A program made the translations under genes and the position numbers. The notes under the pieces are model-generated. The model saw only the letters and a program-made list of their open reading frames with translations. It did no database searches and was not told the DNA's origin. Shown piece by piece: positions 26,200 to 36,914 of a DNA stretch of 64,000 nucleotides; the stretch's first letter is position 1, and each line of letters starts with the position of its first letter. Source of the stretch: Metallococcus carri (lineage in GTDB: Bacteria > Actinomycetota > Actinomycetes > Actinomycetales > Dermatophilaceae); NCBI RefSeq assembly GCF_011440275.1, contig NZ_JAAOIV010000008.1, positions 62,001-126,000 of the forward strand. The letters are read 5' to 3'.

Positions 26200-26786
26200 G
26201 CCCGGTCTTCGCCCACGGGCAGCTGCGGCTGTACCTCCTCGCCCTGCTCGCCGACGGACCGCGCCACGGTTACGAGATCATGCGCGGCCTCGAGGAGCGC
26301 TTCGACGGGCTCTACTCCCCCAGCGCTGGCACGGTCTACCCGCGGCTGGCCAAGCTGGAGGAGGAAGGCCTGGTCCGGCGCACCGACGAGGGGCGCAAGG
26401 CGACCTACGCGCTCACCGATCAGGGGTATGCCGAAGTGTCGGCTCGCAGCGGTGATCTCGGTGATCTCGAGGACGACCTGGACCGGTCGGCGCAACAGCT
26501 CGCTGCGCAGGTGCGCGCCCGGGTGAGCGGCCGGTCGAAGGACCTGCGGGCCGAACTCAAGGAGGCGGCGCGACAGGCGCGGCAACAGGCCACGCCCATC
26601 TCGACCGATCGGGCACACCACGGCCGCACCGACGAACAGCTCGACGTGGAGCGGCTCGCACAGGAGGTGCGCGCGACGGCGCGCCGGATCGTGCGGGACC
26701 GCCGGGTGGAGGAACAGGTCGTCGGTCAGGTGCGCGACCTGCTGGCCCAGACCCTGTCCGTGCTGGAGGGCCTCAGCCGGCGGTGA
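26196..26786 (+). CDS. PadR family transcriptional regulator
   Basis: 196 aa. An N-terminal winged helix (about 5-90: LLALLADGPRHGYEIMRGLEE, then GTVYPRLAKLEEEGLVRR) is the PadR signature, and a long charged coiled-coil-like C-terminus (about 95-195) serves dimerisation. It is probably the repressor of its own operon through the CGATATATCG sites upstream of the DUF4097 gene. Its 3' end overlaps the convergent MDR gene by 14 nt. Confidence 0.92.
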   Translation: MSPVFAHGQLRLYLLALLADGPRHGYEIMRGLEERFDGLYSPSAGTVYPRLAKLEEEGLVRRTDEGRKATYALTDQGYAEVSARSGDLGDLEDDLDRSAQQLAAQVRARVSGRSKDLRAELKEAARQARQQATPISTDRAHHGRTDEQLDVERLAQEVRATARRIVRDRRVEEQVVGQVRDLLAQTLSVLEGLSRR

Positions 26787-27744
26787 GCACCAACTTGCCG
26801 AAGACGTCGCCGTCGATCATCGCGGCGAAGGCGTCCCGGGCCTGATCGAGCGGACGGACACTGTCGATGACCGGCTCGATCTGGCGGGACCGCACGAACG
26901 CGAGCAGCTGCTCGAGCTCACGCCGAGTGCCCATCGTCGAACCCTGAATTCGCATCTGCTGGAAGAAGATTCGCGTCAGCTCGGCGTGATCGGGGGCGTC
27001 ACCGGAGGTCGCACCAGCGATGACGACGGTGCCACCGGGCCGCAGCGACTTGATCGAATGCGACCAGGTCGCCGCCCCGACCGTCTCCAGCACCGCGTCC
27101 ACCCGCGCGGGAAGTCGTTCGCCCGAGCCGTATGCCGCATCCGCGCCGAGTTCGACCGCGCGCTCACCGCGCGCTTCGTCCCGGCTGGTGACCCACATCC
27201 GCAGGCCGGCCGCCGCACCGAGCTGCACCGCGGCCGTGGCGACGCCGCCGCCGGCGCCTTGCACCAGCACCGTGTCACCGGGGCGCACTCCGGCCTGCAC
27301 GAAGAGCATCCGGTAGGCGGTCAGCCAGGAGGTCGGCATACAGGCGGCATGGTCGACCGGCATACCCTCGGGCAGCGCCAGGAGGTTGGCGGCCGGCACC
27401 CAGACCTGTTCGGCGAGGGTGCCCGGGTAACGCTCGGACAGCAACGAGCGCTTCGGGTCGAACGTTTCGTCGCCAACCCAACCGGGTGAGGCGATGACCG
27501 AGTGGACGACGACGGCGTGGCCGTCATCGGTGATGCCGGTGGCGTCGCAGCCGAGGATCATCGGCAGCCGGTCCTCGGGCAGCCCCACTCCGCGCAGCGA
27601 CCAGACGTCGTGATGGTTGAGCGCCGCCGCTCGCACCGACACCCGCACCCAGCCGTCCGGGGCCTTCGGTGGGTCGATGTCGCCGACCTCGAGAGCGGCG
27701 AGCGGGTCGGACGGGTTCAGGCGGGCGGCATAGGCGGCAAGCAC
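26773..27744 (-). CDS. Zinc-type alcohol dehydrogenase/quinone oxidoreductase (MDR superfamily)
   Basis: 323 aa, GTG start. N-terminal GroES-like fold (about 1-130) with LNHHDVWSLRG, then a Rossmann domain with VQGAGGGVATAAVQLGA binding NADPH, and a C-terminal R-x-x-E-L block (MGTRRELEQLLAFV). The cysteine-rich structural zinc loop is absent, and only HHD hints at a catalytic site, so it belongs with zinc-free or quinone-reductase-like members. It is expected to reduce a carbonyl or quinone with NADPH. Its transcript looks leaderless (TAGCCT, 6 nt upstream). Confidence 0.88.
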   Translation of the reverse strand: MLAAYAARLNPSDPLAALEVGDIDPPKAPDGWVRVSVRAAALNHHDVWSLRGVGLPEDRLPMILGCDATGITDDGHAVVVHSVIASPGWVGDETFDPKRSLLSERYPGTLAEQVWVPAANLLALPEGMPVDHAACMPTSWLTAYRMLFVQAGVRPGDTVLVQGAGGGVATAAVQLGAAAGLRMWVTSRDEARGERAVELGADAAYGSGERLPARVDAVLETVGAATWSHSIKSLRPGGTVVIAGATSGDAPDHAELTRIFFQQMRIQGSTMGTRRELEQLLAFVRSRQIEPVIDSVRPLDQARDAFAAMIDGDVFGKLVLTAG

Positions 27745-27750
27745 CCGGCC

Positions 27751-27756
27751 AGGCTA
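27751..27756 (-). promoter_or_regulatory. Leaderless -10 box of the MDR gene
   Basis: TAGCCT on the minus strand, 6 nt before the GTG at 27744, with no Shine-Dalgarno. Confidence 0.5.
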
Positions 27757-27826
27757 ACCGGAGCGCCGGGTCCGCCACCTGCGCGCGGCGAAAAGTGCCC
27801 GCTCGGCGGGAGGGACGGAGTGGTTC

Positions 27827-29305
27827 TCAGTAGGCGCCGTCGCGGGAGAGGACCGCGCGCACCGTCTTGATCATGATCAGCAGGTCGCCGGACAGCGACC
27901 AGTTCTCCACGTAGTAGAGGTCCTTGCGCACGCTTTCCACCTGGCCGAGGTGCGAGCGCCCGCCGACCTGCCACGGCCCCGTCATACCGGGCTTGACGTT
28001 GAACCGCCGCTGGACGTGGTCCTCGTAGCGCTCCACCTCGTGCGGCAGCGAGGGCCGCGGCCCGACCAGCGACATCGTGCCGCGCAGGACCTCGAACAGT
28101 TGCGGTAGTTCGTCGATCGAGTAGGTGCGGATGAAGCGGCCCACCCGGGTGACCCGCGGGTCGTCCTTGAGCTTGAAGAGCGTCTCGTTGGCGGCACCAT
28201 TGCGGGCTTGCAGGTCGGCCAGACGGGCCTCGGCATCGACCACCATCGAGCGGAACTTGGTCATCCGGAAGGGCACGCCGTCCAGCCCGACCCGGGTCTG
28301 GCGGAAGAACACCGGCCCGCCGTCCTGCAGCCGGATCGCGAGCGCGGTCAGCAGCAGCACCGGGGTGAGCATCAGCAGCAGGGTCGCGGCGGTGACGATG
28401 TCGAAACCCCGCTTGGCGGCGTATTTGGGCCCGGTGTAGCGCGGCACCTCCACGCTCATCAGCGGCATACCCTCGACCGGGCGCCAATGGATGCGCGGGC
28501 CGGCGATATCGGTGATGGTCGAGGCGAGCACCAGACGCATCGGTGTCCGCTCCATATCCCAGGCGAGTTGCCGCATCGCCGACCGCGGGATGCGCGAGTG
28601 CCCGGCGACGATGACCGCGTCGATGCGGCGGCCGGTCGTGTGGGCCAGCACGGTCGCCAGCGGCCCGAGCTGCGGCACCCGCGTGCCATTCGGCAGGACG
28701 TATGCCGGATCCGGCTCGCCGGTCGCGACCGCGGCCACCTGATATCCGACCTCGGGGCGTTCGGCGATGATCTCGGCGACGTCGTCGACCTCGCTGGCGG
28801 AGCCGATCAGCAACACCCGATCCATGAACTGCCCACGCACCCGGCGCCGGTAGAGGTAGACGCGCATGACATTGCGGTGTAGCAACAGCAGCGCGAGGCC
28901 GAGCCCGAGCGCCATCAGCAAGAAGCCGCGGGCGATCGAGATCCGCACGATCACACAGCCCACGGCGAACGCGCCGAAGGCTGCGAAGGTCGCGCGCACG
29001 ACGCGTCGGTATTCCTCGCCGCCGACCCCCAGCACCTCGGGGCGATAGGACTGCATGCCGAGGAGCGCGAGCAGCCAGGCGAAGGACAGGACCGCAGCGA
29101 GCAGGCCGTAGTTGGGAGCGACGACAGCGGCGGCCGCCTTGGTGTCGCCGAGGTTGCCGAACCGGACATAGGCCGCACTGAAGGATGCGATGACGACGCA
29201 CGCCAGGTCACCGGCGATGAGCCGCGGGACGAGGATCCGCTCCCAGCGGCTGGTGGTCACGCTGACGGCGCGCGAGGACGCGGTGGGTCGCTGATCGATG
29301 ATCAC
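27827..29305 (-). CDS. Polyprenyl-phosphate sugar phosphotransferase (exopolysaccharide initiation)
   Basis: 492 aa from GTG 29305, with AAAGGGGG 8 nt upstream. Five N-terminal membrane helices (about 25-150), a CoA-binding-like Rossmann region (about 155-270), then the bacterial sugar transferase domain: AKRGFDIVTAATLLL membrane anchor, KFRSMVVDAE, DDPRVTRVGRFIR, SLVGPRP and the end LYYVENWSL. This is the WbaP/CpsE/GumD topology. It transfers a sugar-1-phosphate to undecaprenyl phosphate, the first step of a surface polysaccharide. The dTDP-rhamnose genes next to it suggest the polymer contains rhamnose. Confidence 0.93.
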   Translation of the reverse strand: MIIDQRPTASSRAVSVTTSRWERILVPRLIAGDLACVVIASFSAAYVRFGNLGDTKAAAAVVAPNYGLLAAVLSFAWLLALLGMQSYRPEVLGVGGEEYRRVVRATFAAFGAFAVGCVIVRISIARGFLLMALGLGLALLLLHRNVMRVYLYRRRVRGQFMDRVLLIGSASEVDDVAEIIAERPEVGYQVAAVATGEPDPAYVLPNGTRVPQLGPLATVLAHTTGRRIDAVIVAGHSRIPRSAMRQLAWDMERTPMRLVLASTITDIAGPRIHWRPVEGMPLMSVEVPRYTGPKYAAKRGFDIVTAATLLLMLTPVLLLTALAIRLQDGGPVFFRQTRVGLDGVPFRMTKFRSMVVDAEARLADLQARNGAANETLFKLKDDPRVTRVGRFIRTYSIDELPQLFEVLRGTMSLVGPRPSLPHEVERYEDHVQRRFNVKPGMTGPWQVGGRSHLGQVESVRKDLYYVENWSLSGDLLIMIKTVRAVLSRDGAY

Positions 29306-29398
29306 GACTACCGCCCCCTTTTCGGGCACGCCCCCCGAGGCATGCCGCAGCTCCACCCTTGCACTGCTGTTGCGCCCGCAGACATGCCTGATCGGGGC

Positions 29399-29422
29399 TT
29401 CTTGACCAAACCTTTACGGTTT
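29399..29422. promoter_or_regulatory. Possible regulator site upstream of the sugar transferase
   Basis: TTCTTGACCAAA (29399-29410) is identical over 12 nt to a segment upstream of the VLTWRP peptide operon (41631-41642). It overlaps the inverted repeat AAACC-TTTAC-GGTTT (29408-29422). The surrounding 182-nt spacer is AT-richer than the rest of the window and must hold the sugar transferase promoter on the minus strand. Confidence 0.4.
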
Positions 29423-29487
29423 GATGACCGTTTTTATAGCAGAGCACCATGGCGTGGTGGTAGGCCTTTGCTGAATTCGGTGTGGCC

Positions 29488-31350
<1,863 letters not shown>

Positions 31351-31358
31351 TCGTGCCC

Positions 31359-32231
31359 ATGAAGGGGATCATCCTGGCCGGGGGGACCGGGAGCAGGTTG
31401 CATCCGATCACCCGCGGCATCAGCAAGCAGCTCATGCCGGTCTACGACAAACCGATGATCTACTACCCGCTGTCGACGCTGATGATGGCCGGGGTGCGCG
31501 AGATCCTGGTCATCACCACGCCCACCGACGCTGAGCAGTTCCGCCGCCTGCTCGGCGACGGCAGCCAGTGGGGCATCGAGTTGTCGTATGCCGTGCAGCC
31601 CTCGCCCGACGGTCTCGCGCAGGCCTTCCTCATCGGGGCGGATTTCATCGGCGCGGACAGCGTCGCCCTGGTGCTCGGCGACAACATCTTCCACGGCGCG
31701 GGCCTTGGCACCCGGCTGCGCGACAACGCCGAGGTGACCGGCGGGCGCATCTTCGCCCACCGGGTGCCCAACCCGAGCGCCTATGGCGTGGTCGAGTTCG
31801 ACGACGCCGGCGGGGTCGTCTCGATCGAGGAAAAGCCGGCCGAGCCCAAGTCGTCGTATGCCGTCCCCGGTCTCTACTTCTACGACAACTCCGTCGTCGA
31901 GATCGCCCGGTCGTTAACGCCGAGCGCGCGCGGCGAGCTGGAGATCACCGGTGTCAACGACGCCTATCTGCGCCGCGGTGAACTCACCGTCACCGTGCTG
32001 CCGCGCGGCACCGCGTGGTTCGACACCGGCACCTTCGAGGGGCTCATCGCCGCCTCGCAGTTCGTGCACATCCTGCAGGAGCAGCAGTCGCTCAAGGTCG
32101 GCTGCGTGGAGGAGATCGCCTGGCGCGCCGGCTGGATCGACGACGCGCGCCTCGCCGAGCTCGGCGACGAACTCGCCAAGAGCGGGTATGGCGCCTACCT
32201 GCACCGGGTGCTCGCCGAAGGCGGCCGCTGA
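31359..32231 (+). CDS. rfbA: Glucose-1-phosphate thymidylyltransferase
   Basis: 290 aa from ATG 31359. The nucleotidyltransferase signature [18 protein letters not shown] with the pyrophosphorylase K/R residues, then [22 protein letters not shown] and FDTGTFEGL. It forms dTDP-glucose from glucose-1-phosphate and dTTP and is usually feedback-inhibited by dTDP-rhamnose. The start is set by the TAGGAT box 8 nt upstream; the longer frame is antisense to rfbB. rfbC follows with a 1-nt overlap. Confidence 0.96.
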   Translation: MKGIILAGGTGSRLHPITRGISKQLMPVYDKPMIYYPLSTLMMAGVREILVITTPTDAEQFRRLLGDGSQWGIELSYAVQPSPDGLAQAFLIGADFIGADSVALVLGDNIFHGAGLGTRLRDNAEVTGGRIFAHRVPNPSAYGVVEFDDAGGVVSIEEKPAEPKSSYAVPGLYFYDNSVVEIARSLTPSARGELEITGVNDAYLRRGELTVTVLPRGTAWFDTGTFEGLIAASQFVHILQEQQSLKVGCVEEIAWRAGWIDDARLAELGDELAKSGYGAYLHRVLAEGGR

Positions 32232-32830
32232 TGCAGATCGAGCCGCTGCGGATCGATGGGGCGTATGTCGTCACGCCCCGCCAGTTCCCCGACGACCGCG
32301 GGGTTTTCCTGGAGAGCTTCCGCGCCGATCACTTGGCGGAACAGCTGGGACATCGGATGCAGGTGCGGCAGACCAATATCTCGGTGTCAGCGCGCGGCAC
32401 CGTGCGCGGCGTGCATTTCGCCGAGGTGCCGCCCTCGCAAGCGAAATATGTGACCGCGGCGTCCGGGGCGCTGCTGGACTTCGTCGTCGACCTGCGGGTC
32501 GGCTCGCCCACCTTCGGGAAGTCGGAGTCGGTGCTGCTCGATGAAAACAACCGGCGCGCGGTCTATCTCGCCGAGGGCCTCGGCCACGCCTTCGTCGCCC
32601 TCGCGGACCACACCACCGCGGTCTACCTGTGTTCCCAGGTCTATGCCCCGGCCCGGGAGCACGGCATACATCCGCTGGACCCCGCGCTCGGGCTGGCGAT
32701 CCCGGACGACATCACGCCGACGCTGAGCCCCAAAGATGCGACCGCGCCGACGCTGCGGGAGGCGGCCGAGACCGGCCTGCTGCCTCGGTTCGAGGACTGC
32801 CAACGGTTCGCTGCGGACCTGCGCGGTTAG
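32231..32830 (+). CDS. rfbC: dTDP-4-dehydrorhamnose 3,5-epimerase
   Basis: 199 aa, cupin-fold epimerase. Seen: TPRQFPDDRGVFLESFR, the catalytic His region VRGVHFAEVPPSQAKYV (the usual LHYQ is VHFA here), FVVDLRVGSPTFG and GLGHAFVALAD. It makes dTDP-4-keto-L-rhamnose. Its ATG overlaps the rfbA stop (TGATG). With rfbA, rfbB and rfbD it completes the dTDP-L-rhamnose route in one locus. A small hairpin (CGGGTG/CACCCG, 32839-32855) follows. Confidence 0.93.
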   Translation: MQIEPLRIDGAYVVTPRQFPDDRGVFLESFRADHLAEQLGHRMQVRQTNISVSARGTVRGVHFAEVPPSQAKYVTAASGALLDFVVDLRVGSPTFGKSESVLLDENNRRAVYLAEGLGHAFVALADHTTAVYLCSQVYAPAREHGIHPLDPALGLAIPDDITPTLSPKDATAPTLREAAETGLLPRFEDCQRFAADLRG

Positions 32831-32950
32831 GTCTCCGTCGGGTGACACCCACCCGGCGTTGTGCCATCGTGCCGGTCCGGGTGCCAGGATGACCCCCACC
32901 ACCCGCGAGGTTCGCACCCTCGTTCCGACGCATCACTTGAGGAGTCGCCC

Positions 32951-33874
32951 ATGACCTCCGTTTCGTTCCGCCGCCGCACCGCGCTCGTCGCGGTCGCCGC
33001 GCTCGCCCTGCCGCTCACCGCCTGCGGCTCGGACACCCTCAACACCGGCGGCGGTGGCTCGTCCTCCGGCGGCGGTGCCACCGGCCAGGTCACGGCCAGC
33101 AAGGACGACTCGCTCGCCGCCAAGGTCCCGGCCGCGGTGAAGTCCAAGGGCACGCTGACCATCGGCAGCGACGCGTCCTATGCGCCGAACGAGTTCCTGC
33201 CGGTCGGCAGCCAGACCATCACCGGCATGGACGTCGACCTGTTCAACGCGGTCGCGGCCACCCTCGGGCTGAAGACGAACTGGCAGAACGCCAAGTTCAG
33301 CAACATCATCCCGGGCCTCGGCACCAAATATGACGTCGGCGTCTCCTCCTTCACGATCAACAAGGAGCGCCTGCAGACGGTCACGATGGTCAGCTATCTC
33401 ACCGCCGGCGTGCAGTGGGCGGTGCCGAAGGGCAACCCCAAGAAGATCGACCCGACCAACCCGTGCGGGCTCACCGTCGGGGTGCAGACCGGCACCGTCG
33501 AGCAGGACGAGCTCAACGCGCTCAACAAGGCCAAGTGCAAGTCCAAGCCGATCAAGATCGTGCCCGAGGACGACCAGACCAAGGTCAACCTCGACCTGCA
33601 GACCGGCAAGGTCGACGCGATGAGCGCCGACTCGCCCGTCACCCAGTACGCGGTGAAGCAGAGCAACGGCAAGCTGGAGACGGTCGGTGAGGTGACCGAG
33701 GCGGCGCCATACGGCATTGTCCTGCCCAAGGCGCAGACCGACTTCGGCACCGCGATCGCCGGTGCGCTGGACGCGCTGAAGAAGAACGGCACCTATGACA
33801 ACATCCTCAAAAAGTGGGGCCTGAAGACCGGCGCCGTCGACAAGTTCGAGGTCAACCCGCAGGTCTCCGGCTGA
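32951..33874 (+). CDS. Polar amino acid ABC transporter, substrate-binding lipoprotein
   Basis: 307 aa. A lipoprotein signal peptide with lipobox LTAC (Cys near 26), then a Gly/Ser linker and a family-3 periplasmic-binding fold: GTLTIGSDASYAPNEFL, GMDVDLFNAVAATLGL, DVGVSSFTINKER and VGVQTGTVEQ. GAGGAG precedes the ATG by 8 nt. It should capture a polar amino acid outside the membrane; the exact ligand cannot be read from sequence. It is the first gene of a three-gene importer operon. Confidence 0.92.
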   Translation: MTSVSFRRRTALVAVAALALPLTACGSDTLNTGGGGSSSGGGATGQVTASKDDSLAAKVPAAVKSKGTLTIGSDASYAPNEFLPVGSQTITGMDVDLFNAVAATLGLKTNWQNAKFSNIIPGLGTKYDVGVSSFTINKERLQTVTMVSYLTAGVQWAVPKGNPKKIDPTNPCGLTVGVQTGTVEQDELNALNKAKCKSKPIKIVPEDDQTKVNLDLQTGKVDAMSADSPVTQYAVKQSNGKLETVGEVTEAAPYGIVLPKAQTDFGTAIAGALDALKKNGTYDNILKKWGLKTGAVDKFEVNPQVSG

Positions 33875-33875
33875 C

Positions 33876-34808
33876 ATGAGTTCCGCACCCGACACCCTCG
33901 ACCGGCCGGGCGAAATCAACGCCCGGCCGGTCCGGCACCCCGGCCGATGGATCGCCATCGCCGTGCTCGCGGTCCTCGCCGCGATGCTGATCAGCTCGTT
34001 CGTCACCAACGCCAAATGGGACTGGCCGTTCGTGTGGCAGGTGATGAAGTACAAGCCGGTCATCACCGGCCTGCTCGCCGGCACGATCCTTGGCACCATC
34101 GGCGCGATGATCATCGGCGTCGTGCTCGGCGTGCTGCTGGCGATCATGCGCCTCACCGACAACCCGGTGCTCAAGGGCGCGTCCTGGCTGTACATCTGGT
34201 TCTTCCGCGGCATCCCGCGCTACGTGCTGCTCATCGTGATGAGCGTCGGCATCCTCTATCTCTACGACACCCTCACCATCGGGCTGCCGTTCTTGCCGGT
34301 CACCTTCTTCACCATCAATGTCAAGACCTTCTCGACCGGTCTGTTCGTCGGCATCCTGGCCCTCGGGTTGTCCGAGGCGGCCTATATGGCCGAGATCGCG
34401 CGCGCCGGCATCCTGTCGGTGGACAAGGGCCAGGATGAGGCGGCCTGCGCACTCGGCATGAGTAAAGGCCTGTCGATGCGCCGGGTGATCCTGCCGCAGG
34501 CGATGCGCGTCATCGTGCCCCCGACCGGCAACGAGACCCTGTCGATGGTCAAGGACACCTCGCTGCTCGTCGCGGTCCCGGTGACCAACGAGATGTTCTT
34601 CCAGGCCCAAGCGGTGTCGCAGGCGACCTACAAGGTGATGCCGTCGCTGATCGCCGCGGTGATCTGGTATCTCATCGTCAGCACGATCCTGGGCATGGGC
34701 CAGTCCTGGCTGGAGCGGCACTTCGGCCGCGGCTTCGGCGCCCAGACCTCGGTCCAGAACGACACCCGGGTGAAATTCCTGGGCCTGCGCGGAGGTGGCG
34801 GCAATTGA
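33876..34808 (+). CDS. Polar amino acid ABC transporter permease
   Basis: 310 aa with about six membrane segments, HEQRo/HisM type. The EAA loop reads [20 protein letters not shown], and [12 protein letters not shown] marks the family N-terminal part. It starts 1 nt after the binding-protein stop and overlaps the ATPase gene (TTGA). With only one permease gene, the complex is probably a homodimer. Confidence 0.93.
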   Translation: MSSAPDTLDRPGEINARPVRHPGRWIAIAVLAVLAAMLISSFVTNAKWDWPFVWQVMKYKPVITGLLAGTILGTIGAMIIGVVLGVLLAIMRLTDNPVLKGASWLYIWFFRGIPRYVLLIVMSVGILYLYDTLTIGLPFLPVTFFTINVKTFSTGLFVGILALGLSEAAYMAEIARAGILSVDKGQDEAACALGMSKGLSMRRVILPQAMRVIVPPTGNETLSMVKDTSLLVAVPVTNEMFFQAQAVSQATYKVMPSLIAAVIWYLIVSTILGMGQSWLERHFGRGFGAQTSVQNDTRVKFLGLRGGGGN

Positions 34809-35665
34809 GCACCCAGTCTGAGAGCGCGCGCCCGCTCGTCGAGGCGATCAATGTCACCAAGGCCTTCCACGGCAACGAGGTGCTCAAGGGCATCGACCTG
34901 CACGTGAACCCGGGCGAGGTCGTGTGCCTGCTCGGCCCGTCCGGCTCGGGCAAGACGACCTTCCTGCGCTGCATCAACCAGCTGGAGACGATCAACGGCG
35001 GACGCATCTTCGTCGACGGTGAGTTGATGGGCTACCGCGACCAGGGCGGGCAGCTGTATCGCTTGAAGGACAAGGAGATTGCCGCTCAGCGTCGCGAGAT
35101 CGGCATGGTCTTCCAGCGGTTCAACCTCTTCCCCCACCGCACCGCGTTGCAGAACGTCATGGAAGCCCCCGTGCACGTCAAGCGGCAGAAGGCCGCGACC
35201 GTGCGCGCCGATGCGCTGGCCCTGCTCGATCGGGTCGGGCTGGCCGATCGCGCCAACCACTATCCCTCCCAGCTGTCCGGTGGTCAGCAGCAGCGGGTGG
35301 CGATCGCGCGGGCGCTGGCGATGCAGCCCAAGTTGATGCTCTTCGACGAGCCGACCTCGGCGCTCGACCCTGAGCTGGTCGGCGAGGTGCTGCTCACCAT
35401 GCGCGAGCTCGCCGAGGGCGGTATGACGATGATCGTGGTCACCCACGAGATCGCCTTCGCCCGCGATGTGGCCGACCGGGTGGTCTTCATGGACGGCGGC
35501 GTCGTGGTCGAGCAGGGCCCCTCCCGCGAGATCATCGCCCGGCCCCAGCACGAACGCACCAAGAGCTTCCTGCGGCGCATCCTCACCGAGCAGGACGAGA
35601 CGCCGGAGGCGCACCCCGACGCGCCCGACGCCGGCATACCGGCACATCTGCGCAAGCATTCGTGA
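34805..35665 (+). CDS. Polar amino acid ABC transporter ATPase
   Basis: 286 aa with a rare TTG start that overlaps the permease stop. Walker [11 protein letters not shown]-loop [10 protein letters not shown], signature [15 protein letters not shown], Walker B LMLFDEP and H-loop VVTHE. It is the GlnQ/HisP-type energy unit of the importer. Its stop overlaps the GTG of the next gene (sodX), so the amino acid operon may read through into the NiSOD genes. Confidence 0.94.
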   Translation: MSTQSESARPLVEAINVTKAFHGNEVLKGIDLHVNPGEVVCLLGPSGSGKTTFLRCINQLETINGGRIFVDGELMGYRDQGGQLYRLKDKEIAAQRREIGMVFQRFNLFPHRTALQNVMEAPVHVKRQKAATVRADALALLDRVGLADRANHYPSQLSGGQQQRVAIARALAMQPKLMLFDEPTSALDPELVGEVLLTMRELAEGGMTMIVVTHEIAFARDVADRVVFMDGGVVVEQGPSREIIARPQHERTKSFLRRILTEQDETPEAHPDAPDAGIPAHLRKHS

Positions 35666-35982
35666 GATTCGGTATGGCGGTCGTGCGCGGCCGTTCGATG
35701 GAGCCCACCTATCGCGACGGGGACCGGGTGCTGGTGCGGTATGCCGGCCGCCCCCGCCCCGGGCGGGCGGCTCTCGTGCGGCTGCCACCGGGACCGGACG
35801 GCCCGCGGCCGCTGGCGATCAAGCGGCTGGGCCGCCATACGCCCGAGGGCTGGTGGATCGAGCGGGACAACCCGCGTGAGGGGGTCGACTCGTGGGCGGT
35901 CGGCGCGATCCCGCAGGCCGATGTCGTGGCGATCGTGCTGTGCACCGTCCCACGGGTCGGATTCCGCCCGCCCTGGCGCTGA
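35662..35982 (+). CDS. sodX: Nickel superoxide dismutase maturation protease
   Basis: 106 aa, S24/S26 signal-peptidase fold without a membrane anchor. The catalytic serine is in [16 protein letters not shown], and the lysine is expected in [31 protein letters not shown] is the conserved box III region. It is thought to cleave the SodN leader so that the new N-terminal His can bind nickel. The start is GTG 35662 (overlapping the ATPase stop) or ATG 35674. sodN lies 86 nt downstream on the same strand. Confidence 0.9.
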   Translation: MRFGMAVVRGRSMEPTYRDGDRVLVRYAGRPRPGRAALVRLPPGPDGPRPLAIKRLGRHTPEGWWIERDNPREGVDSWAVGAIPQADVVAIVLCTVPRVGFRPPWR

Positions 35983-36068
35983 CCGCGGTGAGGATGCGGA
36001 GTAGGTTCGTGGACGGAAGCGCCCGCCGCTGCCGGACGGGCGATCAGCCAGCAGAAGGAAGGACCTCC

Positions 36069-36473
36069 ATGTTCCGCCGCTTCTTCGCTCCGACCGTCGA
36101 CGTCAGCGCCCACTGCGACCTGCCGTGCGGTGTCTACGACCCGGCGCAGGCCCGCATCGAGGCCGAGTCGATCAAGGCCATCGACAAGAAGGTCGCCGAC
36201 AACAACGACCCCGACTTCCGGGTGCGCGCCGCCATCATCAAGGAGCAGCGCTCGCAGCTGGTCAAGGAGCACCTGTGGGTGCTGTGGACCGACTACTTCA
36301 AGCCGCCGCACTTCGAGAAGTACCCGCAGCTGCACACGCTCGTCAACGAGGCGACCAAGCTCGCCGGCGCGTCGGGCACCAAGGGTTCGTTCGATGAGTC
36401 GGTCGCTGACGAACTGCTCGCCAAGATCGCCGAGATCGACAAGATCTTCCAGGAGACCAAGCAGGCCAGCTGA
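36069..36473 (+). CDS. sodN: Nickel superoxide dismutase precursor
   Basis: 134 aa. A 14-residue leader MFRRFFAPTVDVSA precedes the mature N-terminus HCDLPCGVYDP, the nickel hook in which His1, Cys2 and Cys6 bind Ni. The remainder is the four-helix bundle that forms a hexamer. It dismutates superoxide in the cytoplasm. GAAGGA lies before the ATG. No Fe/Mn SOD is seen in the window. A perfect 15-bp terminator hairpin follows directly. Confidence 0.97.
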   Translation: MFRRFFAPTVDVSAHCDLPCGVYDPAQARIEAESIKAIDKKVADNNDPDFRVRAAIIKEQRSQLVKEHLWVLWTDYFKPPHFEKYPQLHTLVNEATKLAGASGTKGSFDESVADELLAKIAEIDKIFQETKQAS

Positions 36474-36482
36474 GCCACTCGG

Positions 36483-36516
36483 CAAGGGCGGGAGTCGTGA
36501 TCGACTCCCGCCCTTG
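36483..36516. terminator. Terminator after sodN
   Basis: A perfect 15-bp stem CAAGGGCGGGAGTCG / CGACTCCCGCCCTTG with loop TGAT and a short TTC tail. It is the strongest hairpin in this part of the window. Confidence 0.9.
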
Positions 36517-36577
36517 TTCATGGCAGGGCCGGGTATGCCGTCCGGTGCGGCTCTCGTGCGAACCGCCCTCGGGGCAC

Positions 36578-36583
36578 TAGGTT
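36578..36583 (+). promoter_or_regulatory. Possible -10 of the DUF3311-symporter operon
   Basis: TAGGTT about 53 nt before the GTG at 36636. No clear -35 is seen. The gene has a normal leader with GAAAGG near 36622. Confidence 0.3.
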
Positions 36584-36635
36584 TTGCACGTTACCGGGCC
36601 GAACCCCAGCCCGGCCGAGGTGAAAGGGCGACGAG

Positions 36636-36914
36636 GTGAGCCACATTCACGAAACCCCAGACAAGGCCCCGCCGGCCAATATCGGCTTGCTGGTCGCCGC
36701 CGGAATCTTCCTGGTCATCCCGATGCTCGGGCTGCTGCCGGTCGGGCTCTATTCGAAATACGAGCCCAAGCTCGGGCCCTTCCCGTTCTTCGTGTGGTAC
36801 CAGCTGATGTGGGTCTTCCTCACCGCGGCCTGCACGAGCATCGCCTACGTCCTGGTGCAGAAGGCGCGTCCGCACGTGCCGATGACCCCGGTCGATGAGC
36901 AGGCACGCCGATGA
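36636..36914 (+). CDS. DUF3311 membrane protein
   Basis: 92 aa, GTG start. Two membrane segments (about 17-39 and 51-75) with the family pattern LLPVGLYSKYEPKLGPFPFF and WYQLMWVFLTA. DUF3311 proteins are small partners encoded directly before MctP-type symporters, analogous to DUF485 with ActP. It overlaps the symporter gene by 4 nt (ATGA). Confidence 0.9.
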   Translation: MSHIHETPDKAPPANIGLLVAAGIFLVIPMLGLLPVGLYSKYEPKLGPFPFFVWYQLMWVFLTAACTSIAYVLVQKARPHVPMTPVDEQARR

